A DNA stretch of 64,000 nt from Lichina pygmaea (GCA_963422465.1 OY730173.1:3224001-3288000); one strand, 5' to 3'; positions 1 to 13,192 are shown, counted from the first letter of the stretch. Numbers and translations: made by a program. Notes: generated by a model from the letters alone, not told the origin.

Positions 1-1169
1 GACGGCGACGACGGCGACGACGACGGCGACGGTGGCGGCGGCGAGGCCGACGACCTCGCCGAGGACGGTCCGACCGGGGTCGGCGACCGCGAGTACGCCG
101 CCGGCGACGGCGCCGCCGCGATCAACGGGTGCGGCGAGTACGGACCGAGCGACTGCGACGCCGGCGCACCGCCGACGCCGGGCGGCAGGCCGGCGCCCCA
201 CCCGGGCCGACCCCGCTGCTCGACGGGCGAGGGCGGGTCGAGGTGAGGCTGGGCGGTGCTCACGCTGGTCAAAGACGGGTGCGAGTCCTGCGAGCCGGAC
301 ACGCTCGACGCGATCGAGTGGGCCTTGTGCTGGGCAGGGCCACCAGGGGGCAGCAGGGCATCCCACGGCATCGGCGGCAGCGGTACGGATCCGGCCGCCA
401 GCGCGACCGACGGGTCGAGCAGGGCCGCCTCGGTGACGGGGGCCAGGTGTCGATGGGGGTGGTGGTGGTGGTGGTGGTGGTGGTGGAGGCTCTGGTTGTC
501 GTGGCGACGGCGGTGGAGATGGTGGTGGTGGCGGTGGTGGGGATCGTGGGGATCGTGAGAGCGAGACTCGTCGAGGTCCTCGACGTCCTCGAGCGCCTGG
601 CTCGAGATGGCCGCCGTCGCCTTGTGATGGAGGTCGGTCATGAGCATCGCCGCCGTCTCGAGGTCGACGAGGCCGTCGCTGCCGACCTCGATCTGCTCCA
701 GCGTGGCCGGGTCGATGGCGGCGATGGAGGACTTGGACGGCGGCCGTCGCGGAGTCGACACGGGCGACGACCTGGTCGTGGCCGTCCGCCGTTTGACGTC
801 GGCGGGCAACGGGACGCCGCCATCCTTGGCGTGCACGGTGCGATCGTGTCGGAGCAGCAGGTCGCGCCGGACGAAGGTGCTGCGGCACTTGAGGCACTTG
901 AAAGGTCGCTCCTTGGTATCTGTCGGCACCGTCGTCGCATCTCGTCAGCCTCGTCCTGGGCGGCCGACACGGCCCAGGCCGAAGGGAGGAAGTAGAGTGT
1001 ACTCACGCGATCGCTCGTGCCGACTTCGATGCTCGCTCCGGCTGAAGGCGGTGTGGCAGAATTGACACTTGTACTTCTTCTCCGGCGCCAGCGACGCCCT
1101 GCGCGACGGCGGCGCCGACGTCGAAGCCGACCGGGCCATGGCGGTCATGGCGGCCGTACGCGCGGGCAT
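1..1169 (-). CDS. C2H2 zinc-finger transcription factor, 5' part (3' end beyond left edge)
   Basis: Predicted nuclear DNA-binding regulator. Exons read as complement(<1..919, 1007..1169); the 87-nt intron (donor GTGAGT, acceptor CAG) falls inside finger 1 and splicing restores its last histidine. The ATG at 1169 directly follows an in-frame TGA. Two tandem C2H2 fingers lie near the N-terminus: residues 35-55 (C-x2-C-x12-H-x3-H) and 63-84 (C-x2-C-x12-H-x4-H), joined by an HTKERPFKC linker. The second finger carries RSTFVRRDLLLRHDRTVH, the form seen in Pezizomycotina C2H2 regulators that often carry a downstream fungal_trans (MHR) domain; that part would lie off the window. The remaining roughly 275 visible residues are low complexity: a nine-His run encoded near 460-490, then Ser/Pro/Ala-rich sequence. 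Target genes cannot be inferred. The fingers are certain; the exact paralogue is not. Confidence 0.85.
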
Positions 1170-1815
1170 TCAAGTGGCCGCGATGCGCGACGAAGCCGAC
1201 GGTGGTGGTCTCGCGTGCGTAGCGTCGTGGTGGGGTAGGCGGCTAGTTGGCGAGAGTTCGTCGAAGCCGGTCGCGTGCGACGACGAAACTCGAGGTGCGC
1301 CGACAGAACTATATCGAGCCGACTCGACTCGGGCGCGGTCAAACGTGGCACCCTCTTCCGCCACCGTTTGTCGCGAGGGGGACGTGATTCGGGAGGACGG
1401 TTGGGAGCGTGGTCCAACCTCGTCGACGTTGGGCGCCCGTTGCAGGGAGCCGGCGAGCGAAGCGGGAGCAAGCGTCTGTCGCCCCGGAACTGAGGGGGAG
1501 GGAGTCGCGGGAATTTTCCTTCAGTGAGACGAGAAAGGAGTGAGCGAGAACAGAGCAAAGCAGACGTGACGTGGCGGTGATCGCGACCGGCGGGCGGGTG
1601 GTGGGGCGTCTGCGATGCAGTGGCGATCGACAGAAAGAACGGTGTCGTCGTCGCGAGAGTCGCGAGCCTGACGTGGGGCGACGTCGATGGCCAATGACCG
1701 AAGAGAAACAATGAACGAACGTCAGAAAGAAGGTACGTGTGTTGATGGCTGATTATTACGATGGTCGCAAGATTCGCGCTGGTGAGTTGGGAGAATGAGA
1801 AAGGCAGATGAAGGA

Positions 1816-2015
1816 GGGGGGGGGGGGGGGGGGGGGATGAAGTGAATCTTCCAGACGTGATAGAGAAGGGACGATCGTTTTCTTTAAGGGGAACCAAAAA
1901 AGGGCGTTCGCTTTTCGCGCGCGAACGAAAAAAATTCTGGAGGAAGCTTGGACCTGGTGGCAGTAGACGACGCAGCAGGGAGACAGCGGGGGAGGGGGGG
2001 GGGGGGGGGGGGGGG
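1816..2015. repeat. Two poly-G tracts upstream of the zinc-finger gene
   Basis: Uninterrupted G runs of 21 bases (1816-1836) and 22 bases (1994-2015) on the plus strand, so poly-C on the coding strand of the divergent zinc-finger gene. They sit 650-850 bp upstream of its ATG. Tract length may be unreliable if the assembly came from short or noisy reads. Confidence 0.9.
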
Positions 2016-3525
2016 AGGGGAGAGAGGGGGGGGAGGGGGGGACTACGGTGAGATTAGGGGAAATTGGGTGGTGGGTACATAGGTACATTTCAGTACGTGC
2101 GATCAGTGGATTATTCAGAAAAATGGAAAAGTGAATAATCCAGCAGAAAACAAGTCGATGAACCGTCGCGGGTCAGGGCCAGTGGACGGGGAGGGGGCGA
2201 GGGGAGGGGCGCCGATATGGAAAAACAACGGAAGTGGAAATAAGAAATGAAGAGGAGAATATTCTTCTGGACGGCAGTACCCCGTGCGTACCGATACATG
2301 GCCTAGACAGGAGGGGGCGGGGAAGGGGGGAAAGACCCGTAGTGGGAGGGCTACGTACAGTGTGTACCCCATGGAACCGTGGCCATCGGACTGCCGCCTA
2401 CCACGGCTCGATGGTACGGAAGCGTTCTGTCTCGCTGGCCAAATTATCGTCGACCATCGGGTCGAGGGAGCTGGCCCGACGGGACCGGCGGGATCCGTAG
2501 AACAAAGTAAAAAACGCGGATCTAAAACATCGATTATCATGACTTATGAGGCGCCGGGCAGGACAGTGTCTCAGGCTCGGCCTCTGACACGCCATCTGGA
2601 ACTCGCAAGAACCAAGGAAGGGTGGAATCTTGCAAAAGTCGCGAGGAACGAAGGAAAAATCAAGTCAAATCCAAAGAAATTTCGATTTTTCAACATCCTT
2701 CCAGGGCGTCATTGTCAGCCAAGCCCCGAGCCTGCGAGATCAGCGGAACCCTGGCAGACAGCGCTTATGTCATCGGATCTAGCCCGATGCAGCGCACAAA
2801 GTCAAGCTCGCCGGCTGCTGGACGAGACTGGGAAGGTGCCAACGCAGAGGAAGGAGGAGAAGAAGAAGAGGAAGAAGAAGGCAAGCGGCGACGAAAGACG
2901 ACGAACCGTCGTCAGAAACAGCGGGCCTGTCGATTGGCAACGACCGAGGGCGACTGGATTCGACAACTGGCCGGTCCGGTCGATTGCATGGATTCACAGA
3001 TGTGATACAGTACACCATCGTGGCCGTATCCTGCAGTCACATTATTGCATTGGTACGTACGTACGTACCGTACGAAGTACCAACGTACTTTGGTGCTGAG
3101 GCTGCGAGAGGTGACAGTGCCGTACAAACGTACGGCGGCGCAGTGCATGCCATTGATCCAAGCGACGATTGTTGAAAGACTTTGATGATCATCACATCCG
3201 ACCTTCTTAGGCTGCTTCTGCTGTCCAGGCTCTTTCGTTTGTTGGACTTGCCAGACGACGAGACGAAAGTGGCTCTCTCGTCTAACCTTGGTGTCATGTT
3301 CGAGGCAGCTTATCCTGCAGCAGAACCATGTCTTTTGCCTCGTCGACAGCGTCGGTCCGAATCAACATCGTTGGTGATCCCAAGACGCATTCGGTATAGG
3401 TCACCGAGCTGAGGATCCTTGTGCGGTGAGGTGACATGTTGCAACTGACCGCCACGGCGGGAAGGCCTTGATCCGGCAGGTCGTTGGGCCAAGGCCGGCA
3501 GAGATGACGACGCTTACCAGTACAA

Positions 3526-3549
3526 GTACGGAGTACGAGTACTCCGTAC
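3526..3549. repeat. Perfect 11-bp inverted repeat, GTACGGAGTAC / GTACTCCGTAC
   Basis: Two 11-base arms (3526-3536 and 3539-3549) separated by GA form a perfect inverted repeat. Each arm contains the 9-mer TACGGAGTA or its complement, which recurs elsewhere in noncoding DNA of this window. No gene is close by. Confidence 0.85.
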
Positions 3550-4420
3550 AGACAGGGCCGATACTCGTGCGTCAGAACTTGCGATGGCTCATCCATGGGG
3601 ATGAACCAGAAACGAAAGTGACGACTTCTGATAAGTCACTCGCCGTCTAGTATGTAGTTATGGGGTACTTTGACCCGGCTCATCATACGAAACGAGCGGT
3701 ACGAGGACGCTTCGAGGCACTCTCTGGGCCGCCTTGTTCCTGACGATCCTGCGAGTCCCTCGACCGCCTGATGGATCAATACTCGGACTGATGTACCCCT
3801 CGTACTGTACAGTACGTACTTAGGTATGTACAGTACGACAGCCAGTTCAATGCACGGCTTCGTGATCTTTTGCTGGGCTGTCATAGCATCCAGAGAGAGT
3901 CATGCCAGTCGACCGGGACCAAAACCTTCTTCCGTCTTCGATCCAAGAGCTGACAGATTGGTGATGGCTGACGCTCCCACCGACAAAGCGGAGAAGACGC
4001 CAAGAGAAAAAGCATGGACGGCGAGGAGAAGAACAACACGTCGCAAGCGCGTCCTCGGCCGGGTTTGCGGATGCGCACACGGTCGATGCGGAATTCATCG
4101 ACGCAGATGGCCCGCGCGTCGCAAGATACACGTGGTCTTACTCGTACGCGTACGAAGGACTGCACACGAGCCCCGCCGCACCGATGACGACGAGACGACA
4201 GCCTCCTCTTTTCCTAACTCCGTACGAGTACAGTTACCTGCTGAAGTAAATATAGTTGCTGATGGCAGGACTCCTAGGCGCATTCCTTTGCCGAGTACTG
4301 ATCACTACTACCGAGCACCTCTCCTTTGGCCAGTGACACGGTCCCCCACTTTCGGCACCACGAGCCGGAACGCAACAGAGCAGGTGTCAGGCGCAGGGTG
4401 GGGCAGGCGATGAGGGACGA

Positions 4421-4446
4421 CCCCCCCCCCCCCCCCCCCCCCCCCC
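4421..4446. repeat. 26-base poly-C tract
   Basis: Longest homopolymer in the window. It lies in the gene-free region; no associated gene is recognised. Confidence 0.9.
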
Positions 4447-4978
4447 GAGAGGCGCGAGCCTGATGTCGTCCTCGGGAGTTGCGAAGCCATTCCGAGCAAG
4501 CCAAAGCGAACCCGAGACGCCTCGAGGACGACGTCGCATGCGCCGATCCCGACAGGCAGGGCCAGGGACCGGTTCGTGTCTTCCCGTGCCGACGGGTCCC
4601 GCTTCGGCCGGTAAAGCGCAACCTAAAATCGGAGCGGGAGCGCCGGTCCTCGACATCCGATGATGGCCCACGCACGACGTCGTCGACTGGCGTGTGCGAG
4701 GGTACGAGACGCACCCACCGCGTCGTTACCGCGCGAACAACCCTTTCACCACCACGACCGCGCTTGAGCGGAACAGGGGACGGGGAGAAAAGCCTCCGAC
4801 GGAAACTGGTCCGGGTCCCGGCCGTGTTCTTGGACTGCGAGTCGTCGCCTCTCCGATTCTTCCGCCGCATCGGGCATGGCCAAGTATGGCTTCACAGACT
4901 TCACAACCTACATAGGTAAGCACGAGTTCTCCGCCCCTCCCTAAGTCCCGGACTTGGACGGAAGTACGTATTGTACAT

Positions 4979-5003
4979 ACGTACGTTACGTACGTACGTA
5001 CAT
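4979..5003. repeat. TACG/GTAC tetranucleotide array
   Basis: A run of TACGTACG units interrupted once by GTT. Similar shorter runs occur at 3054-3070 and 10647-10665. Because TACG repeats are self-complementary the array can fold back on itself. Confidence 0.8.
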
Positions 5004-7103
5004 TCGTTCTGGTACTACCGATCCCGCCAGAGTACGTATCCGCGCATGTGCTTCTTTGTGTACCGCCCCGGTGCGCGAACCTTCTTGATCGCCAACATCG
5101 TCCCCGCTCGACCGGGTCGCGTGGTTGACGCACGAAGCTGAGGCCGAGAAAAGAGTTTGATTGCAGTTCGATGCGAAGAACTGACTCGAGGTCGGACCAG
5201 GTCCCAGGAAAGGACGACGAGACTCGGTCCTTCCTCTGGTCGCGGCTCCATCAGACAAGATGACGCTCGACAAGGACGGTTCTGACACGTCCCTTGTTGG
5301 CCGCGCCCCTCCGACCAGAGACTTCCGGAACCGAACAGGCCTCTTCCTGGGCCAGGTTCCGTCGGTAGATTCCACCGAAGACCAGCTCGGGCATCGAGCC
5401 GATTTGTCCGCGAGGCCGCCACACGGATAGCATCCTCGTCATCGGGATCGAGTGCGTGGGGGGGGGGCATCTTCTGGATGCGGTCGGTGCTGCATATCCT
5501 ATTCCCAGTCTCTGCATTGGGATTCTCATGCGTATGGTGTGAGGATGGTTGATGGTTGTTGCAAGCGATGATCGGGTGCTGATAACGGCAGTCTCGATGG
5601 TATTTGGAGCCTTGGAGACCAGTACCTCTGGCACCGTACAAGACCGGTCCTGACGTCGTCTTGTCTTCTTGCTGTACATCCGGTCACGCGTACATCACGA
5701 TACTTTGTGGAGCCGGAGAAGATTTGACAGCTGAGATATATTCCAGCGCGCTTGCTGAAGTCATGGTACCTCGTAGGTACCAGTACCGTACTCATGTGCA
5801 TTCTTTTGCAGCCACGATGCCTGTGCGTAAAGGAAGTCATCCACACACCATCATTCGTTTCCGAAACCACTGGCGATGACCTTCGCCCTCAGTCCGAGTT
5901 TCACCAGCATAATTGCTGGTTCCGATCAGTCCAAGTTTATCCAGTGTGTACTGTCCCTCCGTACCTCTCCAGTCTTTCAGACCAACAGAATGCTTCAGAC
6001 GGTTTATGATCGTGAGCGCCGTCCTGGCCCTGACGGAGGCCCAGTCATCACCAGATCGCTGACAGCGCGGCACTCTCGATAGACTGGGCTAGATTGGGGT
6101 CACTGCTGGTGGCCAGCTTTACTGTATTGTACGGGTTCTTGTCGAGGTGTACGTATGTAGCAAAGCCTTGATGGCTCTACGACATTTTATCAACTTGAGT
6201 GAGTTGATGTCAAAAGACCACTTCATAGTGATACTTGACCAGGTCTTGTTGTCTTAGACATCTGCCTGTGTTTGTGGAGTCATAGGCACTCGGGTGAAGA
6301 CCAAGCGTGGACAAGGGACCTCTGCTTGGGCTTCTCGTGGGCAAGTACTACGTAACGTACGCTGTTCTCCCAGCAATCTCTTGCCACATATGCATGGTAC
6401 GGTACGGTAGCTTATACCAGTACGGTACCGTATGGAAGTACGTAGATCTTACATTGATTAGATAGGTCTTTCCTCTCTTCACTAGCAGTGGCTATCTCCA
6501 CAGTCGAGCTATCATCAGCTAGCATCTTGTCGTCAGCTTTCAATCAAATATCTTGCCTTTCTCCCCATACGTATGCCATACGTGCTCTCAGGCCACGTGG
6601 CATTGTTGTTCCAGTCACGTGATACATGGAATGAAAGGGTCTGGTCACATGATTCCTTGTACGAGGTCGGTCAACCCAGATGCATCAACAAAGGTACTCC
6701 GTACTCCGTATTTGTACTGGACAATCACCGCCGTACCCCCCCCCCATTAAGCAGATCCCTTCATGGCACTCCGCAGAAGAACCAAGTACTCGTACTACTA
6801 AACTTTTGGGCCATCAGCCCCACCGACCGCCCAACTCCGCACCACTGATAAAGTCCCCACACTAACAAAAATGCCATGTAACGACATCGAAAACAAGATC
6901 CGACTTGATGGATATAGACTTGGGCATTAGATGCGACCAGAAAAAGATTCGGCTGAGGAATGTGTGTTGTGTGATATCTTCAAGACTTATGAGGCTCATA
7001 CCTTGCTTGACTTGAAGAAGTACCCAGCTCTGTACTCCGCACACGTACGGTACGTACTGGTGTGGTGTGGCTCGGCAAAGTGCATGTACTGATATATGGA
7101 TTT

Positions 7104-7123
7104 GGGGGGGGGGGGGGGGGGGG
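7104..7123. repeat. 20-base poly-G tract
   Basis: Uninterrupted G run followed by further G-rich sequence up to about 7160, in the gene-free region upstream of the APH-type gene's 3' end. Confidence 0.9.
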
Positions 7124-8804
7124 AGAGGGTGGCGGGGCTTGGAAGTAAAAGGGGGGGCACGGAAGTAAGAAATCGGCACAATAGGGGGTACGGCGGTAAT
7201 TGAAGAACTTCAGAGTACCCTCGGCTTCCACACGTCCGGAGACTCCTGACCTCCATCCTGTTGCTTTCATTCTCGTGCTCTTTCAGCTCAGTACTACTGG
7301 TAACAAAGCACGGGTACTGTAATTATCTCCACAACACCCCCACTGTCTCTCCTCTCCCGGTGTCATCTGTGGACTATACGTAGGTACTGATCCTTATCTT
7401 ATCTACCGCAGATCATAGACTACGAGTACTCCCGTACGGTAGATGATAATCTACTTCCGTACTACAGAGGACACATGAGTGGGTCCAAAGACTTTTGCAA
7501 CAGAGGTGAGCCAGTGGCTCAAGCGAGAAAAGTCAACAAGATCCGGTCATGAAGTCAAGCTGACGAGATGTTTCCTGGCCCTCTTACCACGTACTGTAGG
7601 ACAATCTTTGATAGATACTTGCCGATGCTGGATGCAGGTCCACCCATTATGGATTGCTTTCCGTGACATGGCCACCAAGAACAACCACCTGGCTCGCAGC
7701 ATGGATGCCCGAGACCAAGCCCAAGTTTGAGGCCGGCGGCCACATTGGTCCTCCTATCGAGGACACCGTACTTGCCTCTGGCGGGTTGGTCGTTCTTGCA
7801 TCCAACGTGTAGAATGGTACGGGTACTAGGTACTGAAGAAGAGTGGCGTATAGTAGCCATCACCCGGGTCCGTGAGGAACCTATCATGTGTAGCTCTGCT
7901 GTCGACGTGTCCAGGAGTCCTCAGGCTCCTATTGGGGCGGGGAGGAGGTCCAGGCAGGTGCTGCTGGTCGAGAGAGGATGAGGTAAGAGGGCAAGAACAT
8001 CCGGAAAGTCCATGTCACTGGGAATAACAACGTGCAGACTCAATCTGTGGTGATGGCATGACTGTGGATTCACACCGTAGCGTAGCGGAAAGATAGCGGC
8101 AGGTATCAGATAGACACCACTCTTTCATCTCTCAAAGATATCCGCCTCGTCCGTCATAAGATCGATGAATTGCTGTTTGGTTTGAGTGAGTGTGGAGCAA
8201 GTCTAGAGTGAGTGTGGAGCTGGTCCGGACTGAGACTGAAGTGAGGCTGTCGTTTCTCTGTGCTGTAGAAAGAAGCACAGTAGATGCCTGAGAAGTATGG
8301 CAGGAATAGTGGAGCATGACAGAGCATAACAGAATGCTGCTGATCTAGTCTTCTGATCTACTTTTCTAATCTATGTAGTTGGTTGATCAAAGACAGATGG
8401 AAGAAGAAGAATGGAAAGGCACATGGAGAAGGACAGCTTGACCAAGGGCGGACTGCAAGCTGCCACACACAGTGGTCTCAAATAGTGAACATGACAATCA
8501 GCTTAAGCCAATGACACATGTAATAATCCACATGTAGAGTGCTAGCCTTCCCATCTAGATGACGTTGTGTGGTGGATTAGTACTGTTGTTCTCCTGTACT
8601 TCTGCGCGAGACGAAGTGGGCTGTTGAATGACTAGTGGTATTCAACAAAATTCTGGTCTAGAACCCCATGCCCATCAGCCACGGCATTCAACGTGGGATG
8701 AGAGTTTAGTCCCTTTATTGTGCATCCGGGGTCTAGACCATCACCATCGGTTATTTCACCGCTTTCGCCGTCTCCCCTCGTCACCTGCTTGAAGGCGCTC
8801 CAGT

Positions 8805-10373
8805 CTAGAATCCCACATGATCCAGCAAGCCCACAAGCTGATTCTCGTACATGCGTCTCACCGCCCTTGTCTGTTCTTCATCCGGGTTCATTCTCAGGAA
8901 GTCCTCGTTGGTCAGTCTCCAGGGTACCAGAGTGCCCAAGACCTCATCCACATCCGCAACCTTATCAATTCCCTGGATTGTGCTGGGTCGCCTCGCGCCG
9001 ACTTTCTGCAGCTCGTCCTCCCAGACCTGCGCAAGTTCCCAGTCAACGCCTGGGCTGTTGGCGGTTGGTACTGGGGTTGGGAGGGGGTTAGGAAAGCAGC
9101 CGGTAAGTTTGGCATTCCGCAAAGCTGCCGCATCCTTCTCTTGGGCGGTTGTGTGGCCCAACCAACCAGTCAGCCGGCCACCATTGGTGGAAAAGGAGCG
9201 GAAGAACTCGTACGCGGGGTGCAAGATGCTGGCGAAATCATAGTCGAGAAGCGCTGTGATACGGCCTGTCGCAGGTTCGTAGAGTAGGTTGTCGGCAGCT
9301 TCATATCAGTGTCAGCGACAAGATCGCAAAGGCTGAGGGAACCGTAAGTGTTCCAAGCACGGATAAGAGGAAGAAAACCCACTAAAGTCCGCATGTACGA
9401 TAACTTTGTCTTGCTTCGATGTGAAGTCAGAGAATTGGGCTGACAGGCCCTGCTCCATAAAAGCCTCCACGCGTGCTCGGACGCCGTTGGCACGCCAACC
9501 CTCGAGACGCGGGTTCTTATCAGCCTTGGCGAGAGCCACTTCCAGGCGGCTCCTGAAGGATTCTTCGAAAGAGGACCACGGTCCGGCTCCGACGCTGGTC
9601 ATGGGCGCGCTGATGACGTCACCGCTGTCATCAAACGTTACACCTCCCCAGCCCTTAATGCTCTCAGGAAGTGGGTAGTCCTGTAGGGCCTTCAGGATAG
9701 TCGCCATCTGGGCCATGATCTCTTTCTTCTGGTCAAGAGCCATGGTTTGCGCAAATGCCTCGGCAAGCGGTGCGCCTGGCATCAGTTCCTCCAGGATCCA
9801 GCCAAGACACTCGCGACTAGCACCACTACCCCAGCCGAAGACACGGGGCACTATGTTGGGCTTGACATGGCCGAGGGCAGCCGAGGCGAGGGTAAGGATG
9901 CCGACTTCATTCTGCACTCGCGTCTGCTGGTGTAGGCCCTCGGCGTGCGCGTTGCTAAGCCGTAGAATGAACTCCCTGGTGTCTGCTGGAATGGGAACGC
10001 AGCCTGGCTGCTTGGGCTTGTGACCTTCAGCAGTATCTCCAAGACCACCCGGTATGTCAGTGGGGAGCGAGATGCGATACACGAAGTTGTTGTATCTGAA
10101 AGGAAAATCCGGCTCGTATTGGATCGGAGTAATCCTGATCTCCCCGCGTTCCTATTTGAAGCCATCGCTGTTAGATACTGTCGTCGGTTGATAATGGAAA
10201 GGTGAAGGTCAGGCCCAATGTGTTAAGGGATGTAGCAATGATTGTGACTGCGGCTTGATCGCTTGCCTACTTACCTTGTCAGAGAGGCCCAAGTGATCTT
10301 CTACTACCTGTTTGACATAATCGAGTCGTTCCTGGTAGTTGTTGTGGTTGTGGTTCTGAGAAACATCCGCCAT
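8805..10373 (-). CDS. APH-family (aminoglycoside phosphotransferase-like) kinase-fold protein
   Basis: Exons read as complement(8805..9298, 9383..10151, 10275..10373), giving 453 residues. Introns of 123 nt (GTAAGT..TAG) and 84 nt (GTGGGT..CTGAC..AAG) keep phase; the first joins GLSDK to ERGEIRITPIQYEPDFPF, the second completes the catalytic loop. The loop HADFTADN (about 286-293) fits the Brenner motif H-x-D-x4-N of APH/choline-kinase-like enzymes, and DYDFA near residue 307 matches the metal-binding DxD position. The N-terminal ITPIQY..PFRYNNFVYRI block is typical of fungal members. The family phosphorylates small alcohols or amines; most fungal paralogues have no assigned substrate and there is no sign this one confers drug resistance. 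Start at 10373 is preferred because the upstream 29 codons (ATG at 10460) look unrelated to the family. It stands alone between two gene-free stretches. Confidence 0.85.
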
Positions 10374-12692
10374 ACTGACCACTTGACTGGTACCGGTAGA
10401 GCATCTTGGGGAATGACGATGGGGAAGTTTTGGAGTGGGTTTGTTTACCGTATCGGCCAACGATTTGTTTCAGATAAAATCCGGCCTTGATCGATTCTGC
10501 GTGGGCTATAGTTATCAGTACTCACCCTATTATGTTGGCGGTACGTAGTTACCGGCCGTGCCAGCACACCCATGTTACGTATGTAGCGTTGTTGCCAGTA
10601 CCGAGTACACTCGTTTTAGTGTTGCTACTACCCATGCCGAGGAGGTACTACGTACGTACGTATGTACAGTAGAGTAGAAGTAGAGATATCAAATACGCTG
10701 CTTGGATTTCTATTTAGTTGTTGTTGTCCAGAGCTATAGTTGTGTGTAGTTGATCTTATTGAGAGGTGTTCGTAGAGATGTCATGTTCGTTTGGCTGACC
10801 AACACCCTGCCGGGGGACAGCATGTGGGAGCACGGATACGCACAACAGGTCAAGCGGCTTCATGGCCTGGGAGGGACGGTCGTTACTGGGCTCCTGGGCT
10901 GGATTGTGACTGCAAGGTGTTTCTTAGTCCTTGCTTGGCATACGTACGAGAGATAATACACCCTTGTCAAACAGAGTAAATGTGATGGCAGAGAAAGTCT
11001 TGAACGAAGACAGTGGTGCGATGAACAAGACCAATCATCGCCGTGGCTGCTGCAGTTTTTCCGTACTTGAATTAAGGCAGCACGAGGCACGACGCTCTTT
11101 ACTGGGATGTGGTCCTCATAGAACAGCATGTTCCCGTCGAAAGAAGAAGGCGAATGTGGAGGCCCCAGGAAATTCCTGTGGCCATGACGTATGTACGTAT
11201 GGGTAGATGCTCTCGATCGGTCGATGGATGAGCGTTTGGCTGTTGATGTGGTCGATGGAGGTGTTTGCTTTGTTGCCTGGCTGCCTGAATCGCACTCGAG
11301 GAATGGAATATCCGCCAAGGGCGCATGCGTCGACTTGAGAGGAAGTACGATGCGGAAATCCGACTTCGAAGTGTTGTGCGTGCGCGCGTTGTTTATGGTG
11401 CGGCTCTTTGCGGTCTCTGCCCTATGATACGGTACAAGCATACCAACTCCACACAAGATCCACCGCCAACTATTGGCTTCCATCATCTCATCACCTCCTC
11501 TCTCTCTCGTCCGATCGATATCACCCTCTTTGTTGATTAACAGCATCCTTGCGCGTCATCGAATCAGAATATCGTTGTTGACAGGCCGTTGCAGGACACG
11601 GCTAGCCTCGTCCAAATCCCAATCGGCCTTGTGGCTTTCCATCAACCCAGCATTCGTCGCCATCCTCATCGTGTCTCGAATCGCCCAAAGCTAACTCTCC
11701 GGTACTGTACGGAGTACTCCTCGTCCTCCTCCATATCCCCACAGACGGACTCCTCGCGCTTCGCTCGCTCGCGCACGATCCGGACTCGACTACTTACGTA
11801 CGAGGACGGCCGACTCTGAACAGCCGGATCCAATTGGCGCGCGCTAAGAATCAAGCGTCCGCCTTATTTTAAGTCGAAGTACTCCGTACGATCGACGAGC
11901 TGTACCACAGGCAGGCAGGCGAGCGACGATCACAGGTTCGCGCTCAACGCGGCTGAGTGTAGGTACGGCAACCGAAGGCGGAGTAACGGATCCCTTCCAG
12001 CTCTTCATCCAAAAGCCATCGCTACGCGTGTCAGCTGCGCCGGATCTAACTCGGTGGGGAATAAGAAAAGCGAGATCCGGTCCGTCTTACTGCTGCCTTA
12101 CTAGGCCGGCCATTATTAGCCCGGTCGATGGGACAAAGCCGAACAGCAACGTCGGCGCACGTTTTCCGCAGAAGGATTCCTTCCACCCATCGCTTCACCG
12201 TCCCGGTCCGGTGATCCTCCGCCGCTCGGGCTGCTTCTCCAACTGGTCGGTTCGCGCCCCGGCTCGGACGGAGGCTACTACCAAGATCGCATCGAGTCGT
12301 CCATTCCCCCCCCCCTCCACCCTCCATTGCGCATCTAGAACTCGTTGCTGCGACGTTCCGCCCTCGGTTCCTTTCGTCCGCGCGGACCGCTGGACCACAG
12401 GCGAGTCCAGTTCAAGTGGGGATAGCGCGGGGACGAATACGAGGGCTTGCCGCGGCTGAAGATTGAGCAGAGTTCCGTTGCTCCCAGCCGTCGTTCGTCG
12501 CCGTCAAGCTGCTGCTGCTGCTGCTGCTACTGCCGCGGTGGCGAAGAGAGTCGTCGAGGGTCATTTCGTGAACGTCACCCGTCGAGGCCAAAACAAACGC
12601 CAGTGGTCGCCGACGACGCCGCCGCCGCCGCCGCCGCCGGTCGCCGACGGCGATCACGACAACCGGCCCAAGTTGGGTTGGCTGGTCGGACG
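10374..12692. other. Divergent intergenic region between the APH-type gene and the RasGEF gene
   Basis: About 2.3 kb shared upstream of two divergent genes. No coding region is supported: a 228-codon minus-strand open frame at 10860-11546 shows no domain. GTAC-type palindromes are dense at 10640-10680 and 11700-11890, and two copies of the TACGGAGTA motif lie at 11708 and 11880. From about 12447 the frame is open into the RasGEF gene, so an N-terminal extension of that protein is possible. Confidence 0.55.
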
Positions 12693-13192
12693 ATGTTCAC
12701 AGCCTCGACCGTCGCCGCGAATCCCTTCTCCCAAGGCCCCTTCACGTCGTTGCACTACATCGAAGAATCTCTGTCGCGCGCTGCCGCAGCCAACCCTCGA
12801 CCTGTGCCAACTGCGAGAAGCCAGGCAGAAGGCCGCACCGACTCACCTGCCCGTCGCCGCCGCTCACCACCCCTCTACGGCCATTCCGGCGCCGCGCCCG
12901 CCTCCGGAATGTACGTCCGCGCCCTCTACGACTACGAGGCCGACGACCGAACGAGCCTGAGCTTCCATCAGGGCGATGTCATCCAGGTCCTGACCCAGCT
13001 CGAGAGCGGGTGGTGGGACGGCGTCCTGCACGGCGTGCGAGGCTGGTTTCCGTCCAACTACTGCGCCCTGATACCTGGTCCCGGCCACCACCATCCCATC
13101 GGTGCGCTTCCCAACGTCACTAATCCTGGCGGCGGCGGCGGCGGCGGCGGCGGCGATCCGGAGACGGACCTCGACGACGACGAAGACGACGA

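Larger units (their letters stand above)
1170..8804. other. 7.6-kb intergenic region without a supported gene
   Basis: The part up to about 2100 is upstream of the zinc-finger gene and carries two long G tracts (C runs on that gene's strand). No open frame in the rest shows a recognisable domain, conserved motif or coherent exon chain. What stands out is sequence texture: homopolymer tracts at 1816-1836, 1994-2015, 4421-4446 and 7104-7123, and many short GTAC/TACGTA palindromes, for example at 3054-3070, 4979-5003 and 6390-6440. Small or noncoding genes here cannot be excluded. Confidence 0.6.

Noticed and set aside
2284-3099. 271-codon open frame on the plus strand
   Set aside because: No domain, low-complexity Lys/Glu run, no supporting exons; likely chance.
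10860-11546. 228-codon open frame on the minus strand
   Set aside because: Sits in the divergent promoter region, with no recognisable motif and no splice partners.
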